The notes under the pieces were generated by a model. It was not told the DNA's origin, did no database searches, and saw nothing but the letters and a program-made list of their open reading frames with translations. Below, piece by piece: positions 6,491 through 14,314 of a stretch of 19,883 nucleotides of DNA (the stretch's first letter is position 1; every line of letters starts with the position of its first letter). The stretch is from JBFWNZ01 sp050250795 (GTDB taxonomy: Bacteria > Pseudomonadota > Alphaproteobacteria > UBA8366), in assembly GCA_050250795.1 (NCBI GenBank), contig JBFWNZ010000028.1:1-19883 (forward strand), written 5' to 3'. The position numbers and the translations under genes were made by a program.

Positions 6491-7273
6491 GTGAGGGCCG
6501 GTGTGCCGATGCGTTTCCTGCTGTTGAGCCTTGCCGCCTTGCTGCTGACGGTGCTGCCGGGCGCGGCGCGGGCGGAATCCCAGGATCCGCGCGCGATCTG
6601 CCGCAAGGCGACGGACCTCGCGGAAAAGGCGATGCAGGTGCCCTCCGACCTGCTCTATGCCATCGCGCTGGTCGAATCCGGCCGCAGCGACCCCGAGACG
6701 GGGGAAAGATTTGCCTGGCCCTGGACGGTCAATTCCGGCGGCGACGGGCGCTACTATCCCGACATGGCCACGGCGATCCGGGCGGTGGAAGCGTTGCAGC
6801 GCAAGGGTGTGACCAATATCGACGTGGGCTGCATGCAGGTGAACCTGCATTTCCACGGCGATGCCTTCGACAGCCTCAAGGAAGCCTTCGACCCGGTCAA
6901 CAACGTCGCCTATGCCACCACCTTCCTGTCCTCGCTCCAGGAGGAGGACAAATCCTGGAACACGGCGGTGAAGCACTATCATTCCCGGAACGCCGAGAAG
7001 CATGTGCCCTATCGCAACAAGGTCTACAGCGCCTGGCGCGAGGCGCGCGACATGGGACGCGACGCCGCCAAGGCCGCCCCGGCGCCCGCGCGGCCGGTGC
7101 GCGTCGCCTCGGCGGGCGGGATTCCGGTGACGGACAAGGTGGGAATCCCGGCGGCAAAGGGCGCCGTCGAGACCGCCAGCACGCGCTATCTCTCGCAATG
7201 GCCGCCGCGCAATGTCAGCGAGCAGATGCGGGTCCAGGCGATGGCGCGGTCCTTCGTGATGGCGCCGCGATAG
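6491..7273 (+). CDS. Exported lytic transglycosylase, SLT domain
   Basis: A 260-residue periplasmic protein that should cleave the glycan strands of peptidoglycan. The signal peptide spans MRFLLLSLAALLLTVLPGAARA, with cleavage near ARA-ES. The SLT core has LYAIALVESGR, whose Glu (residue 62 from this start) is the probable catalytic acid. GCMQVNLHFHG matches the conserved GxMQ[VI]N motif, and YHSRNAEKHVPYRNKVY closes the domain. The C-terminal 70 residues are Ala/Pro-rich and probably a linker or tail. I chose GTG 6491 because GAGG at 6479-6482 is 8 nt away; ATG 6509 is the alternative and would give 254 residues with the same signal. The gene ends 4 nt before the opposing dihydroorotase stop, leaving no room for a terminator. 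The exact role (wall turnover or secretion-system assembly) is unknown. Confidence 0.8.
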   Translation: MRAGVPMRFLLLSLAALLLTVLPGAARAESQDPRAICRKATDLAEKAMQVPSDLLYAIALVESGRSDPETGERFAWPWTVNSGGDGRYYPDMATAIRAVEALQRKGVTNIDVGCMQVNLHFHGDAFDSLKEAFDPVNNVAYATTFLSSLQEEDKSWNTAVKHYHSRNAEKHVPYRNKVYSAWREARDMGRDAAKAAPAPARPVRVASAGGIPVTDKVGIPAAKGAVETASTRYLSQWPPRNVSEQMRVQAMARSFVMAPR

Positions 7274-7277
7274 CCGG

Positions 7278-8621
7278 TCAGTCCGCCGGCGTCAGCGTCT
7301 CCTGAAAGCGGACGGGCTCGCCGATGGGCGTGGCCAGCAATTCGCCGTCGCGCATCACGCTGCGGCCGCGCACGATGGTGCCGACCGGCCAGCCGGTGAC
7401 CGTCATGCCGGTGAAGGGCGACCAGCCGCATTTGCTGGCGACCCATGATTCCTCGATGATGCGCTTTGCGGCCATGTCCACCAGGGTGAAGTCGGCGTCG
7501 TAGCCGACGGCGAGGCGCCCCTTGCCCGCGATGTTGAAGATGCGCTGCGGCCCGTGCGCGGTCAGATCGACGAAGCGCTCCAGGGTCAGCCGCCCGGCAT
7601 TCACATGGTCGAGCAGGATGGGGACCAGCGTCTGCACCCCCGGCATGCCGGAGGGCGTGGCCGGATAGGTCTTGGACTTCTCCTCGCGGGTGTGTGGCGC
7701 GTGGTCCGAGCCCAGCACGTCGACGATGCCGGCGCGGATCGCGGCCCACAGCCCGTCGCGGTGGCGCGCCTCGCGCACCGGCGGGTTCATCTGGGCGAAG
7801 GCGCCCAGACGCTCGTAGCAGTCGGGCGCGACGAGGGTCAGGTGGTTCGGCGTCACCTCCACCGTCGCGATGTCCTTATGCGCCGCCAGCAGCGGCATCT
7901 CGTCGGCCGTGGTGATGTGCAGCACATGCACGCGCCGTCCGGTGGCCCGCGCGGCCGCCAGCAGGCGGCGCGTCGCGGTCAGCGCCACCTCGACGTCGCG
8001 CCATTCGTGATGCGCGCGCGGATGCGCGGCCGCGGCGGCGATGGATTTGCGCTCGATCAGCCGCGGCTCGTCCTCGGAATGCACGGCGACCCGGCGCGTG
8101 CCGGCGGCCAGCACCCGGCGCAGGGTGGCGTCGTCGGCGACCAGCAGGGTGCCGGTCGAACTGCCCATGAAGATCTTCACGCCCGAGCAGCCGGGATGGC
8201 GCTCCAGCGCGGGCAGGTCGTCCACATTCTCCGCCGTCGCGCCGACGAAGAAGGCATGGTCGGTCCAGGCGCGGCCCTTGGCGCGGCGCAGCTTGTCGTC
8301 CAGCGCGTCGGCCGTGGTGGTCGAGGGGCTGGTGTTCGGCATCTCGAAGATGGCGGTGACGCCGCCCATCGCCGCCGCACGCGTGCCGCTCTCCAGGTCT
8401 TCCTTGTGCTCGTTGCCCGGCTCGCGGAAATGCACCTGGCTGTCGATCACGCCGGGCAGGACATGCAGGCCCGCCGCGTCGATCGTCTCGCCGGCATCGG
8501 TTCCGGCCGGCAGGCCGATGGCCGCGATCTTGCCGCCCCGCACGCCGACATCCGCCTCGATGCGCCCCGAGGGCGTCATCAGCACGCCGCCGCGCAGGAT
8601 CAGGTCGAAACTCTCCGCCAT
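7278..8621 (-). CDS. pyrC: Dihydroorotase (amidohydrolase superfamily)
   Basis: A 447-residue cytosolic enzyme expected to interconvert carbamoyl aspartate and dihydroorotate in pyrimidine synthesis. The amidohydrolase barrel shows DSQVHFREPG (60-69), FEMPNT (92-97), GVKIFMGSSTG with a likely carboxylated Lys149, His181 (AVHSED), His235 (VLHITT), VTPNHL and LGSDHAPH with Asp306. The N- and C-terminal beta sandwich (LILRGGVLMTPSG; VRGRSVMRDGEL) is present. The usual HxH metal pair is QxH here (Gln62, His64). I recall the same Q in alphaproteobacterial homologues, so it may mark a subgroup. The start has AAGGAGG 6 nt upstream, and the upstream asparagine synthase gene ends 12 nt before it, so it is the last gene of a five-gene operon. 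A hydantoinase- or allantoinase-like role is less likely. Confidence 0.85.
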   Translation of the reverse strand: MAESFDLILRGGVLMTPSGRIEADVGVRGGKIAAIGLPAGTDAGETIDAAGLHVLPGVIDSQVHFREPGNEHKEDLESGTRAAAMGGVTAIFEMPNTSPSTTTADALDDKLRRAKGRAWTDHAFFVGATAENVDDLPALERHPGCSGVKIFMGSSTGTLLVADDATLRRVLAAGTRRVAVHSEDEPRLIERKSIAAAAAHPRAHHEWRDVEVALTATRRLLAAARATGRRVHVLHITTADEMPLLAAHKDIATVEVTPNHLTLVAPDCYERLGAFAQMNPPVREARHRDGLWAAIRAGIVDVLGSDHAPHTREEKSKTYPATPSGMPGVQTLVPILLDHVNAGRLTLERFVDLTAHGPQRIFNIAGKGRLAVGYDADFTLVDMAAKRIIEESWVASKCGWSPFTGMTVTGWPVGTIVRGRSVMRDGELLATPIGEPVRFQETLTPAD

Positions 8622-8633
8622 AACCGGTCCTCC

Positions 8634-10403
8634 TTATCCGTCGCTGCCCAGCACATCGAACACGTCGCCCTCGCCCGGGTCCAGCCCCCGCATGTGCCGG
8701 CGATGCCAGAGCGCGTAGAACAGCAGGGTCCAGGCGGCAAAGCCGGCACGCTTGTCGGTCGCGGCGAACAGCGGCGCCACCCGGTCGGGGCGGCAGAGCG
8801 CGGCGACGGCGGGGTCGCGCGCCACCAGCGGGCCCAGGCGCGCCGCGTTGCGGTGCAGCCATTCGCCGACAGGGACCGTGAAGCCGCGCTTGCGCGCAAA
8901 AGGCTGCGCCTGGGGCAGCACCTTGTCCAGCCAGCAGCGCAGCAGCCACTTGCCGCGTCCCTTATGCACCTTGCGCGCATCCGGCAGCGGGAAGGCGAAG
9001 CGCGCGACCGCGGGATCGAGGAAGGGCGTGCGCCCCTCCAGCCCGTGCGCCATCAGGCAGCGGTCGAGCTTGGTCAGCAGGTCGTTGGGCAGCCAGTCGG
9101 CGATATCCACGGCCTGCGCCGTCTGGAGACGCGTCCGGCCGGGCAGGGCGGCCATGGTTTCCGCGGCCGCGATGCCGTCGCGCCAGCCCGGCCGCTCGTC
9201 GCGCAGCACGCCCAGCCGGTCGAAGGTGCCGCGCGCCCGAAGCGTGCGCCCGCCCAGCCACCAGGGGCGCATGACGCTGCGATAGCGACCGTAACCGCCG
9301 AACAGCTCGTCGCCGCCCTCGCCGCTGAGCACGACCTTCAGGTCCTTCGACGCCTCGCGCGCCAGTTTCCAGGTCGGCAGGACGGCATAATCGGCGGCCG
9401 GCTCGTCCATCGCCGCCGCTACCCGCGGCAGCAGCGACAGGAAATCCGCTTCGTCGAAGGGCACCTCGACATGCTGCGCCCCGACCGCGGCGGCAAGGGT
9501 TCGGGCATGGGTGCGTTCGTCATGCACGGCGGTGCCGCCGAATCCCACGGTGAAGCACCGGACGGGCCGTTCGTTCAGCCGCGCCATCAACGCCAGCACG
9601 CTGGCGGAGTCGATGCCGCCGGACAGGAACAGGCCGTAGGGCACATCCGAGCGCTGATGCAGCGCCACGCTTTCCTCCAGCACCGCGTCGAGCCGGGCGA
9701 GTGCGGTTTCGGTCGTCGCGGGCGGCGGATCGGCGGCTTCCGGCAGGGCCGGCAGGCGGCGGCGCTCGACGACGCGGCCGCCCTGCACGACCAGGGTTTC
9801 GCCGGGCAGCACGCGCTCGATGCCGCGGAAGATCGTATGGCGGCCGCAGGTGAACTGAAGCTGAAGCAGCTCGTCGCGCGGCTCGGGGGCCAGTTCGGGG
9901 CGGACCAGCCCGGCCGCGACAAGCGCTTGCGGCTCCGAGGCGAAGGCGAACAGGGTCGCCGTCTCGACATAATATAGCGGCTTGATGCCGAAGGGGTCGC
10001 GGGCGAGGACCAGCCGGCCTTCCGCCGGGTCGTGGATGGCGATGGCATACATGCCGCGTAGCGAGCGCGCGAACTCCAGCCCGTCGCGGCGGTAGAGATG
10101 GAGCGGCGCCTCGCAGTCGCTGCCGGTGCGGAACGCCGTCTCGGGCATCGCCTGGCGCAGTTCGATGTAATTGTAGATTTCGCCGTTCGCGACCAGGGCG
10201 GCGCCGCCCGGCTCGTAGAGCGGCTGGTCGCCGGTGACGAGGTCGATGATGGCCAGGCGGCGCTGCACCATCGCCACATCGCCCTGGGCATGGCGGCCCT
10301 CGCCGTCGGGGCCGCGATGCAGCAGTGCGGCGGCGAAACGGTCGAGCAGGCGGATGTCGGGCGCGCTGCCGTCGCGGCTCATGATTCCGGCGATTCCGCA
10401 CAT
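8634..10403 (-). CDS. asnB: Asparagine synthase (glutamine-hydrolysing) family amidotransferase
   Basis: A 589-residue cytosolic two-domain enzyme. The class II glutaminase domain starts MCGIAGI, with Cys2 the nucleophile after removal of Met1, followed by LHRGPDG (28-34) and ANGEIYNY (72-79). The synthetase domain has the ATP loop SGGIDS (261-266), GEGGDELFGGYGRY (361-374) and LEGRTPFLD. All catalytic motifs are intact. Such proteins either make asparagine or amidate sugar acids and other polymers in surface-glycan clusters. The context here, directly after three glycosyltransferase genes, favours the second role. The start is fixed by TGATG overlap with the glycosyltransferase stop (1 nt), which implies translational coupling. 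The gene ends 12 nt before the dihydroorotase gene, whose ribosome-binding site begins in this stop codon region. Confidence 0.87.
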   Translation of the reverse strand: MCGIAGIMSRDGSAPDIRLLDRFAAALLHRGPDGEGRHAQGDVAMVQRRLAIIDLVTGDQPLYEPGGAALVANGEIYNYIELRQAMPETAFRTGSDCEAPLHLYRRDGLEFARSLRGMYAIAIHDPAEGRLVLARDPFGIKPLYYVETATLFAFASEPQALVAAGLVRPELAPEPRDELLQLQFTCGRHTIFRGIERVLPGETLVVQGGRVVERRRLPALPEAADPPPATTETALARLDAVLEESVALHQRSDVPYGLFLSGGIDSASVLALMARLNERPVRCFTVGFGGTAVHDERTHARTLAAAVGAQHVEVPFDEADFLSLLPRVAAAMDEPAADYAVLPTWKLAREASKDLKVVLSGEGGDELFGGYGRYRSVMRPWWLGGRTLRARGTFDRLGVLRDERPGWRDGIAAAETMAALPGRTRLQTAQAVDIADWLPNDLLTKLDRCLMAHGLEGRTPFLDPAVARFAFPLPDARKVHKGRGKWLLRCWLDKVLPQAQPFARKRGFTVPVGEWLHRNAARLGPLVARDPAVAALCRPDRVAPLFAATDKRAGFAAWTLLFYALWHRRHMRGLDPGEGDVFDVLGSDG

Positions 10404-11428
10404 CAGCGCGCCACCCTGTCGAAGAAGTCGAGATAGCGTGCGACCACGGACGCCTCGGTGAAGTCGCGGCGCCAGGCATCGTGCCCGCCCTGGCCGAGTT
10501 CGGCCGCGCGGGCGGGATCGTCCAGCAGGTCCGCGGCGGCGGCGGCCAGGGCGTCGGCATCGTCGATGGGCACGAGCAGGCCCGAGACGCCCGGTTCGAT
10601 CAACTGGCTGGGGCCCTGGCTGGCGGCGGCGACGACGGGGGTGCTGCGCGCCCAGGCCTCGATCACGACATTGCCCAGCGGCTCGTGCCGCGACGGACAG
10701 ATGAAGACATCGGCGGCGGCGAGCAGGGCCGGCACGTCGTCGCGCCAGCCGAGAAAGCGCACCCGGTCCGCGACGCCCAGCCGGCCGGCCAGCGCCGTCA
10801 GCGCCGCGCGTTCCGGCCCTTCGCCGGCCAGCCACAGCCAGGCGCGGGGCAGCCTGGCCAGCGCGGCGAGCGCGACGTCGAAGCCCTTGTTGGGATGCAG
10901 CCGGCCGAGGCCGAGCAGCAGCGGCGCGTCCGAGGGCGTTTCAAGGGTTGCCCGGTCGGCCGGCGGCAGCAGGATGTCGTCGACGAAGTTCGGCAGATAC
11001 CAGGTCCGGTCCGCGGGCCAGCCCTCGCGCTTCAGCCAGGCACAGATGTCCTCGGTATTGCCGATCAGGTGGTCGCAGCGGCGGTAGTATTTCAGGTCGT
11101 AATACCCGCCCAGCCGCCCGGCGAGCACATGCCGGCCCGTGGGCGCGAACCGGGCGGCGCGGCTCATCCAGGCGATCAGGATATCCGGATCGAAGGCGCG
11201 GACCGTCGCGCGCAGGCTTGGCCCCGTGACCAGATCGAACGCGCCGCCGAAACGCAGTTCGGCGACTGGGATGCCGGCGGCGCTGAGGGTATCGCCGCGG
11301 GCGCGATGGCCGCGGATCGCCGCATGCTGGTCGATGCCGGCGCGGTGCAGTGCCGGGACGAGACGCATGAAGAACGCCTCCGCGCCGCCATGCTCGGCGC
11401 CGGCAATGACCTGCATGACCTTCGTCAC
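10403..11428 (-). CDS. Glycosyltransferase family 4 (GT-B fold)
   Basis: A 341-residue cytosolic or membrane-associated enzyme transferring a sugar from a nucleotide donor. The N-terminal Rossmann half starts MQVIAGAEHGGAEAFFMRL. The C-terminal donor half has LGLGRLHPNKGFDVAL (172-187), AGEGPER (201-207), and the EX7E pair Glu249/Glu257 within PSRHEPLGNVVIEAWA, which is diagnostic for GT4. I placed the start at GTG 11428, which overlaps the preceding stop as GTGA (4 nt). ATG 11416 (MQVIAG) is a good alternative. It is the third gene of the operon. GT4 enzymes of this type act in lipopolysaccharide core or capsule synthesis; donor and acceptor are unknown. Confidence 0.85.
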   Translation of the reverse strand: MTKVMQVIAGAEHGGAEAFFMRLVPALHRAGIDQHAAIRGHRARGDTLSAAGIPVAELRFGGAFDLVTGPSLRATVRAFDPDILIAWMSRAARFAPTGRHVLAGRLGGYYDLKYYRRCDHLIGNTEDICAWLKREGWPADRTWYLPNFVDDILLPPADRATLETPSDAPLLLGLGRLHPNKGFDVALAALARLPRAWLWLAGEGPERAALTALAGRLGVADRVRFLGWRDDVPALLAAADVFICPSRHEPLGNVVIEAWARSTPVVAAASQGPSQLIEPGVSGLLVPIDDADALAAAAADLLDDPARAAELGQGGHDAWRRDFTEASVVARYLDFFDRVAR

Positions 11429-12225
11429 GGCGTGCCGCGCTCCGCCGGTTCCGGTTCCAGCCGCGCCTTCAGATAGGACAGCAGCGGGTAGAGCCCGGCG
11501 AACAGAGCGATGAGGAAGCCCCACAGCCCTTCGCGATAGCCCTTGCGGGCGACGAAGCATTTCCAGAAGCGCGAGAACACGCGCCGCAGGTTGGGCCAGA
11601 ATCGGCCGATATCGCCCGAGGCGCGTAGATCGGCGGCCTTGGCGGTCGTGTAGCGGTCGAGCCGGCGGATCATGTCCGAGATGTCGCGGTCCACGAAATG
11701 CACCATCGGCGTGCGTAGCCAGCCTTGGGGGCCGGTGAGGGCGAGGGCGGGGTGGATGCGCTGGAGGCCCCAGCGTTTGCTGCCCTTGCGGTGCAGGCGC
11801 GGCGCGGCGCTGACGCCCCAGGAGGCACCCCAGCCGTAGCGCACCAGGCGTTCGCCAACATAATTGTCGAAGGGGATCAGGTAGTAGCCGGTACCGGCAT
11901 GGCCGGCCGGACCCTCGACCAGGGCGCGGATTTCGGCGGCCAGCGGCGGCGGCACCCGCTCATCGGCATCGACCTCCAGAATCCAGGCGCCCTTGCAGGC
12001 CTCGATGCCGGTATTGCGCCGGTCGCCCTCGATGGCCCAGGCGCCCTCGACCAGCCGGTCGGTGAAGCGCAGGGCGACGGATTTGGAGCCGTCGGCGCAT
12101 TTGTCCAGGACGACCACGATCTCGTCGGCGAAATCCAGCGCGGCGAGGCAGTCGGCAAGCTGGGCCTCCTCGTTATGCGCCACCACCAGCGCGGAGAGGA
12201 GCGGGCCGCGTTCGGCTGCGGTCAT
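11425..12225 (-). CDS. Glycosyltransferase family 2, WaaE/KdtX-like
   Basis: A 266-residue GT-A enzyme. LSALVVAHNEEAQLADCLAAL (10-30) is the classical nucleotide-binding opening, DEIVVVLDKCADGS follows, and the metal-binding DxD is Asp86-Ala-Asp88 within ILEVDADER. The C-terminal segment GLWGFLIALFAGLYPLLSYLKARLE (233-257) forms a hydrophobic hairpin that should anchor it at the inner membrane face. Length and motifs match the family containing WaaE/KdtX, which adds glucose to heptose or Kdo residues of the lipopolysaccharide core. The exact sugar is not deducible. The ATG overlaps the stop of the upstream GT9 gene as ATGA (4 nt), and its own stop overlaps the next start. Confidence 0.85.
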   Translation of the reverse strand: MTAAERGPLLSALVVAHNEEAQLADCLAALDFADEIVVVLDKCADGSKSVALRFTDRLVEGAWAIEGDRRNTGIEACKGAWILEVDADERVPPPLAAEIRALVEGPAGHAGTGYYLIPFDNYVGERLVRYGWGASWGVSAAPRLHRKGSKRWGLQRIHPALALTGPQGWLRTPMVHFVDRDISDMIRRLDRYTTAKAADLRASGDIGRFWPNLRRVFSRFWKCFVARKGYREGLWGFLIALFAGLYPLLSYLKARLEPEPAERGTP

Positions 12226-13202
12226 GCGGCGTCCCGCTGCACGCGGCGCCACAGGCCGGCGGCCGCGGCCTCGACCGTATCGACGGTCAGCCCGTCCATC
12301 AGCGTGCCGGTGGTGCGGTGGTCGTAGTCCGGTCCGCCGGTCAGCACTTCGAAGCTCTCCGGCGTGCGCAACGCCGCCGCCTGCGGGCCCCAGGGCGCGT
12401 AATGCTCGGTCCGGCTGGGGCCGAACAGGCCCAGGGTCGGCAGGCCGGCGGCGGCGGCCATATGCATCAGCCCGCTGTCGTTGCCGACGAACAGTGCACA
12501 GCGCCGCAGGCAGGCCGCGACAGTGGCGAGGGACGGGATGCCGGTCAGGTCGATACGGCGCGCCGGCGGAATCGCGGCCAGCGCCGCCGCCGCCTGATCG
12601 CGTTCGCCTACTGCCGCGATGGCGGCGACCCGCGCGCCGGGCAGGATGCCGTCGGGCGCGGTCAGGCGCTGCGCCAGTTCCGCAAAACGCTCGGCCCGCC
12701 ACTCCTTGCCGCGCCAGTTCGCTGCCGGCGCCAAGGCCAGCACCGGGCCGGTTCCCGGCATCAGGCGGGCAGCGGCATTCGCCTCCGCCTGGCCGGTCCA
12801 GACCACCGGATCGGGTGGCGTCGCTTCCAGCCCCAGGGTGGCGGCGATCAGGCGCACGCGATGGACCCGGCCGTCGCGCTCCAGCGCCGACGGTTTCGGG
12901 ACGATGCGGCGCGCCCCGGCCCGCAAGGTCCAGGCGAGTGCCGAGCGGCGCAGATCGACGACCATGTCCCAGCGCGTGCCGGCGCATTCGCGCCACAGGT
13001 CCCACCAGTGCCGGCCGCCCCGCCGCTTGCGGATTTCGATCATGCGCTCCAGCCCGGGCGCGGCGGCGAACAGCGAGGCCGCAGCGGGCCCCGCGGCCAC
13101 GGTGAAGCGGGCGTCCGGATGGGTGCGGGCGAGATGGGCGTAGAGGCCGCTCGACAGCACGGCATCGCCGACCCGGTTGGCGGTCACGAAAAGGATGCGC
13201 AT
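12222..13202 (-). CDS. Glycosyltransferase family 9, heptosyltransferase-like
   Basis: A 326-residue GT-B enzyme of the heptosyltransferase (WaaC/WaaF/WaaQ) family, which adds heptose to the inner core of lipopolysaccharide. It opens MRILFVTANRVGDAVLSSGL, matching the family's R-x-G-D-x-[VI]-L-[ST] motif (10-17). It has LAPAANWRGKEWRAERFAEL in the centre (155-176) and the donor-site motif FVGNDSGLMHMAAAAGLP (238-255), ending GLFGPS. These features are complete. It is the first gene of the minus-strand operon. No strong Shine-Dalgarno precedes ATG 13202, and the 108-nt gap to the divergent ygfZ gene must contain its promoter. A weak TCGCAA/TACACT pair with 17-nt spacing there would leave almost no leader, so I do not call it. 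Confidence 0.83.
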   Translation of the reverse strand: MRILFVTANRVGDAVLSSGLYAHLARTHPDARFTVAAGPAAASLFAAAPGLERMIEIRKRRGGRHWWDLWRECAGTRWDMVVDLRRSALAWTLRAGARRIVPKPSALERDGRVHRVRLIAATLGLEATPPDPVVWTGQAEANAAARLMPGTGPVLALAPAANWRGKEWRAERFAELAQRLTAPDGILPGARVAAIAAVGERDQAAAALAAIPPARRIDLTGIPSLATVAACLRRCALFVGNDSGLMHMAAAAGLPTLGLFGPSRTEHYAPWGPQAAALRTPESFEVLTGGPDYDHRTTGTLMDGLTVDTVEAAAAGLWRRVQRDAA

Positions 13203-13310
13203 GGCGGGCGGAGTGTATCCTGTCTGGCCGGGGGTTGCGAGCCGCCGGGAAAGCGGCATCCCCTTGCCAAGGGCCGTGGCCGGGGTCAAGTGTTGGACTG
13301 GAGGACCGCG

Positions 13311-14204
13311 ATGAACGAGCGCATCTATGTACCGCTGCCCGAGCGGGGTTTCGTGACGGTCGGCGGTGCCGACCGTGTCGATTTCCTGCAGGGGCTGGTG
13401 TCGAACGACATGCGGCGGGTGGCGCCGGACCGCGTGGTCTGGACCGCGCTGCTGACGCCGCAGGGCAAGTATCTGCACGATTTCTTCGTCGCGGATATCG
13501 GCGGCGTCTGGCATCTCGACTGCGAAGCGGAACGGCTGATGGACCTCGGCCGGCTGCTGTCGCGCTACAAGCTGCGGGCGGCGGTCGATCTGGGCATCGG
13601 TCAGGCGCTGGCGGCGTTCGCGCTGCCGGGTGCGGATGCTCTGGCGGCGCTCGGCCTGCCGGCGGAGCCGGGGGCGGCGGCCCCCTTCGGCGGCGGCCTC
13701 GCCTATGTCGATCCGCGCCATGCGGCCCTCGGCGCACGCGCGATCCTGCCCGCGGCGGGCGCGGCGGATGCCCTGTCCGCCGCCGGGTTCCGCGAAGGCC
13801 CGCGCGAAGCCTGGGACCGGTTGCGCCTGTCGCTGGGTGTGCCGGACGGCAGCCGCGACCTGACGGTGGAGAAGTCGATCCTGCTGGAGAGCAATTTCGA
13901 CGAGCTGCACGGCGTCGACTGGCAGAAGGGCTGCTATATGGGCCAGGAACTGACCGCACGGACCAAGTATCGCGGGCTGGTGAAGAAGCGTCTGGTTCCG
14001 GTCGCCATCGAGGGGGAAGCTCCGGCGCCCGGCACGCCGCTGACCATCGCGGGCCGCGACGCCGGCGAGATGCGCTCTGCGGCGGGCGGGATCGGGCTTG
14101 CGCTGCTGCGGCTCGACGCGCTGGCCGAGGCCGAGACGGGAGCAACGCTGGAGGCGGGCGGTGCGCGCCTGTTGCCATCCAAGCCCGCCTGGGCGTCTTT
14201 CTGA
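13311..14204 (+). CDS. ygfZ: YgfZ/GcvT-like folate-binding protein
   Basis: A 297-residue cytosolic protein of the YgfZ (IBA57-type) family, which supports maturation or repair of certain iron-sulfur enzymes using folate. The signature KGCYMGQE (206-213, consensus KGCYxGQE) contains the conserved Cys208. The N-terminal GcvT-like region shows VDFLQGLVSNDM (23-34) and LTPQGKYLHDFFV (48-60). A C-terminal beta-barrel-like section ends the protein. Length is normal for the family. GGAGG (13300-13304) 6 nt before the ATG fixes the start. It is divergent from the glycan operon and precedes the HD-GYP gene by 110 nt, so it is probably monocistronic. Confidence 0.9.
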   Translation: MNERIYVPLPERGFVTVGGADRVDFLQGLVSNDMRRVAPDRVVWTALLTPQGKYLHDFFVADIGGVWHLDCEAERLMDLGRLLSRYKLRAAVDLGIGQALAAFALPGADALAALGLPAEPGAAAPFGGGLAYVDPRHAALGARAILPAAGAADALSAAGFREGPREAWDRLRLSLGVPDGSRDLTVEKSILLESNFDELHGVDWQKGCYMGQELTARTKYRGLVKKRLVPVAIEGEAPAPGTPLTIAGRDAGEMRSAAGGIGLALLRLDALAEAETGATLEAGGARLLPSKPAWASF

Positions 14205-14314
14205 CGCCACAGCCTGTGCGGGCAATTGTCGCGGCCCGCGAATTCAGCATTCGTTAACCCTCTTGTGGCTATGGTTTTTTCGGGCATGGGGGACGTGCGG
14301 TCGCAGGCCGCGCG

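Noticed and set aside
7554..9977. An 807-residue open frame on the plus strand
   Set aside because: It is antisense to dihydroorotase and asparagine synthase, rich in Arg/Gly/Gln/His, without motifs or a convincing ribosome-binding site.
12226..14250. N-terminal extensions of the minus-strand frames reaching back to 14250
   Set aside because: The 941- and 667-residue frames extend upstream only as shadows of ygfZ and the GT9 gene. The true starts are fixed by the ATGA overlap at 12225 and by the MRILFVTANR opening at 13202.
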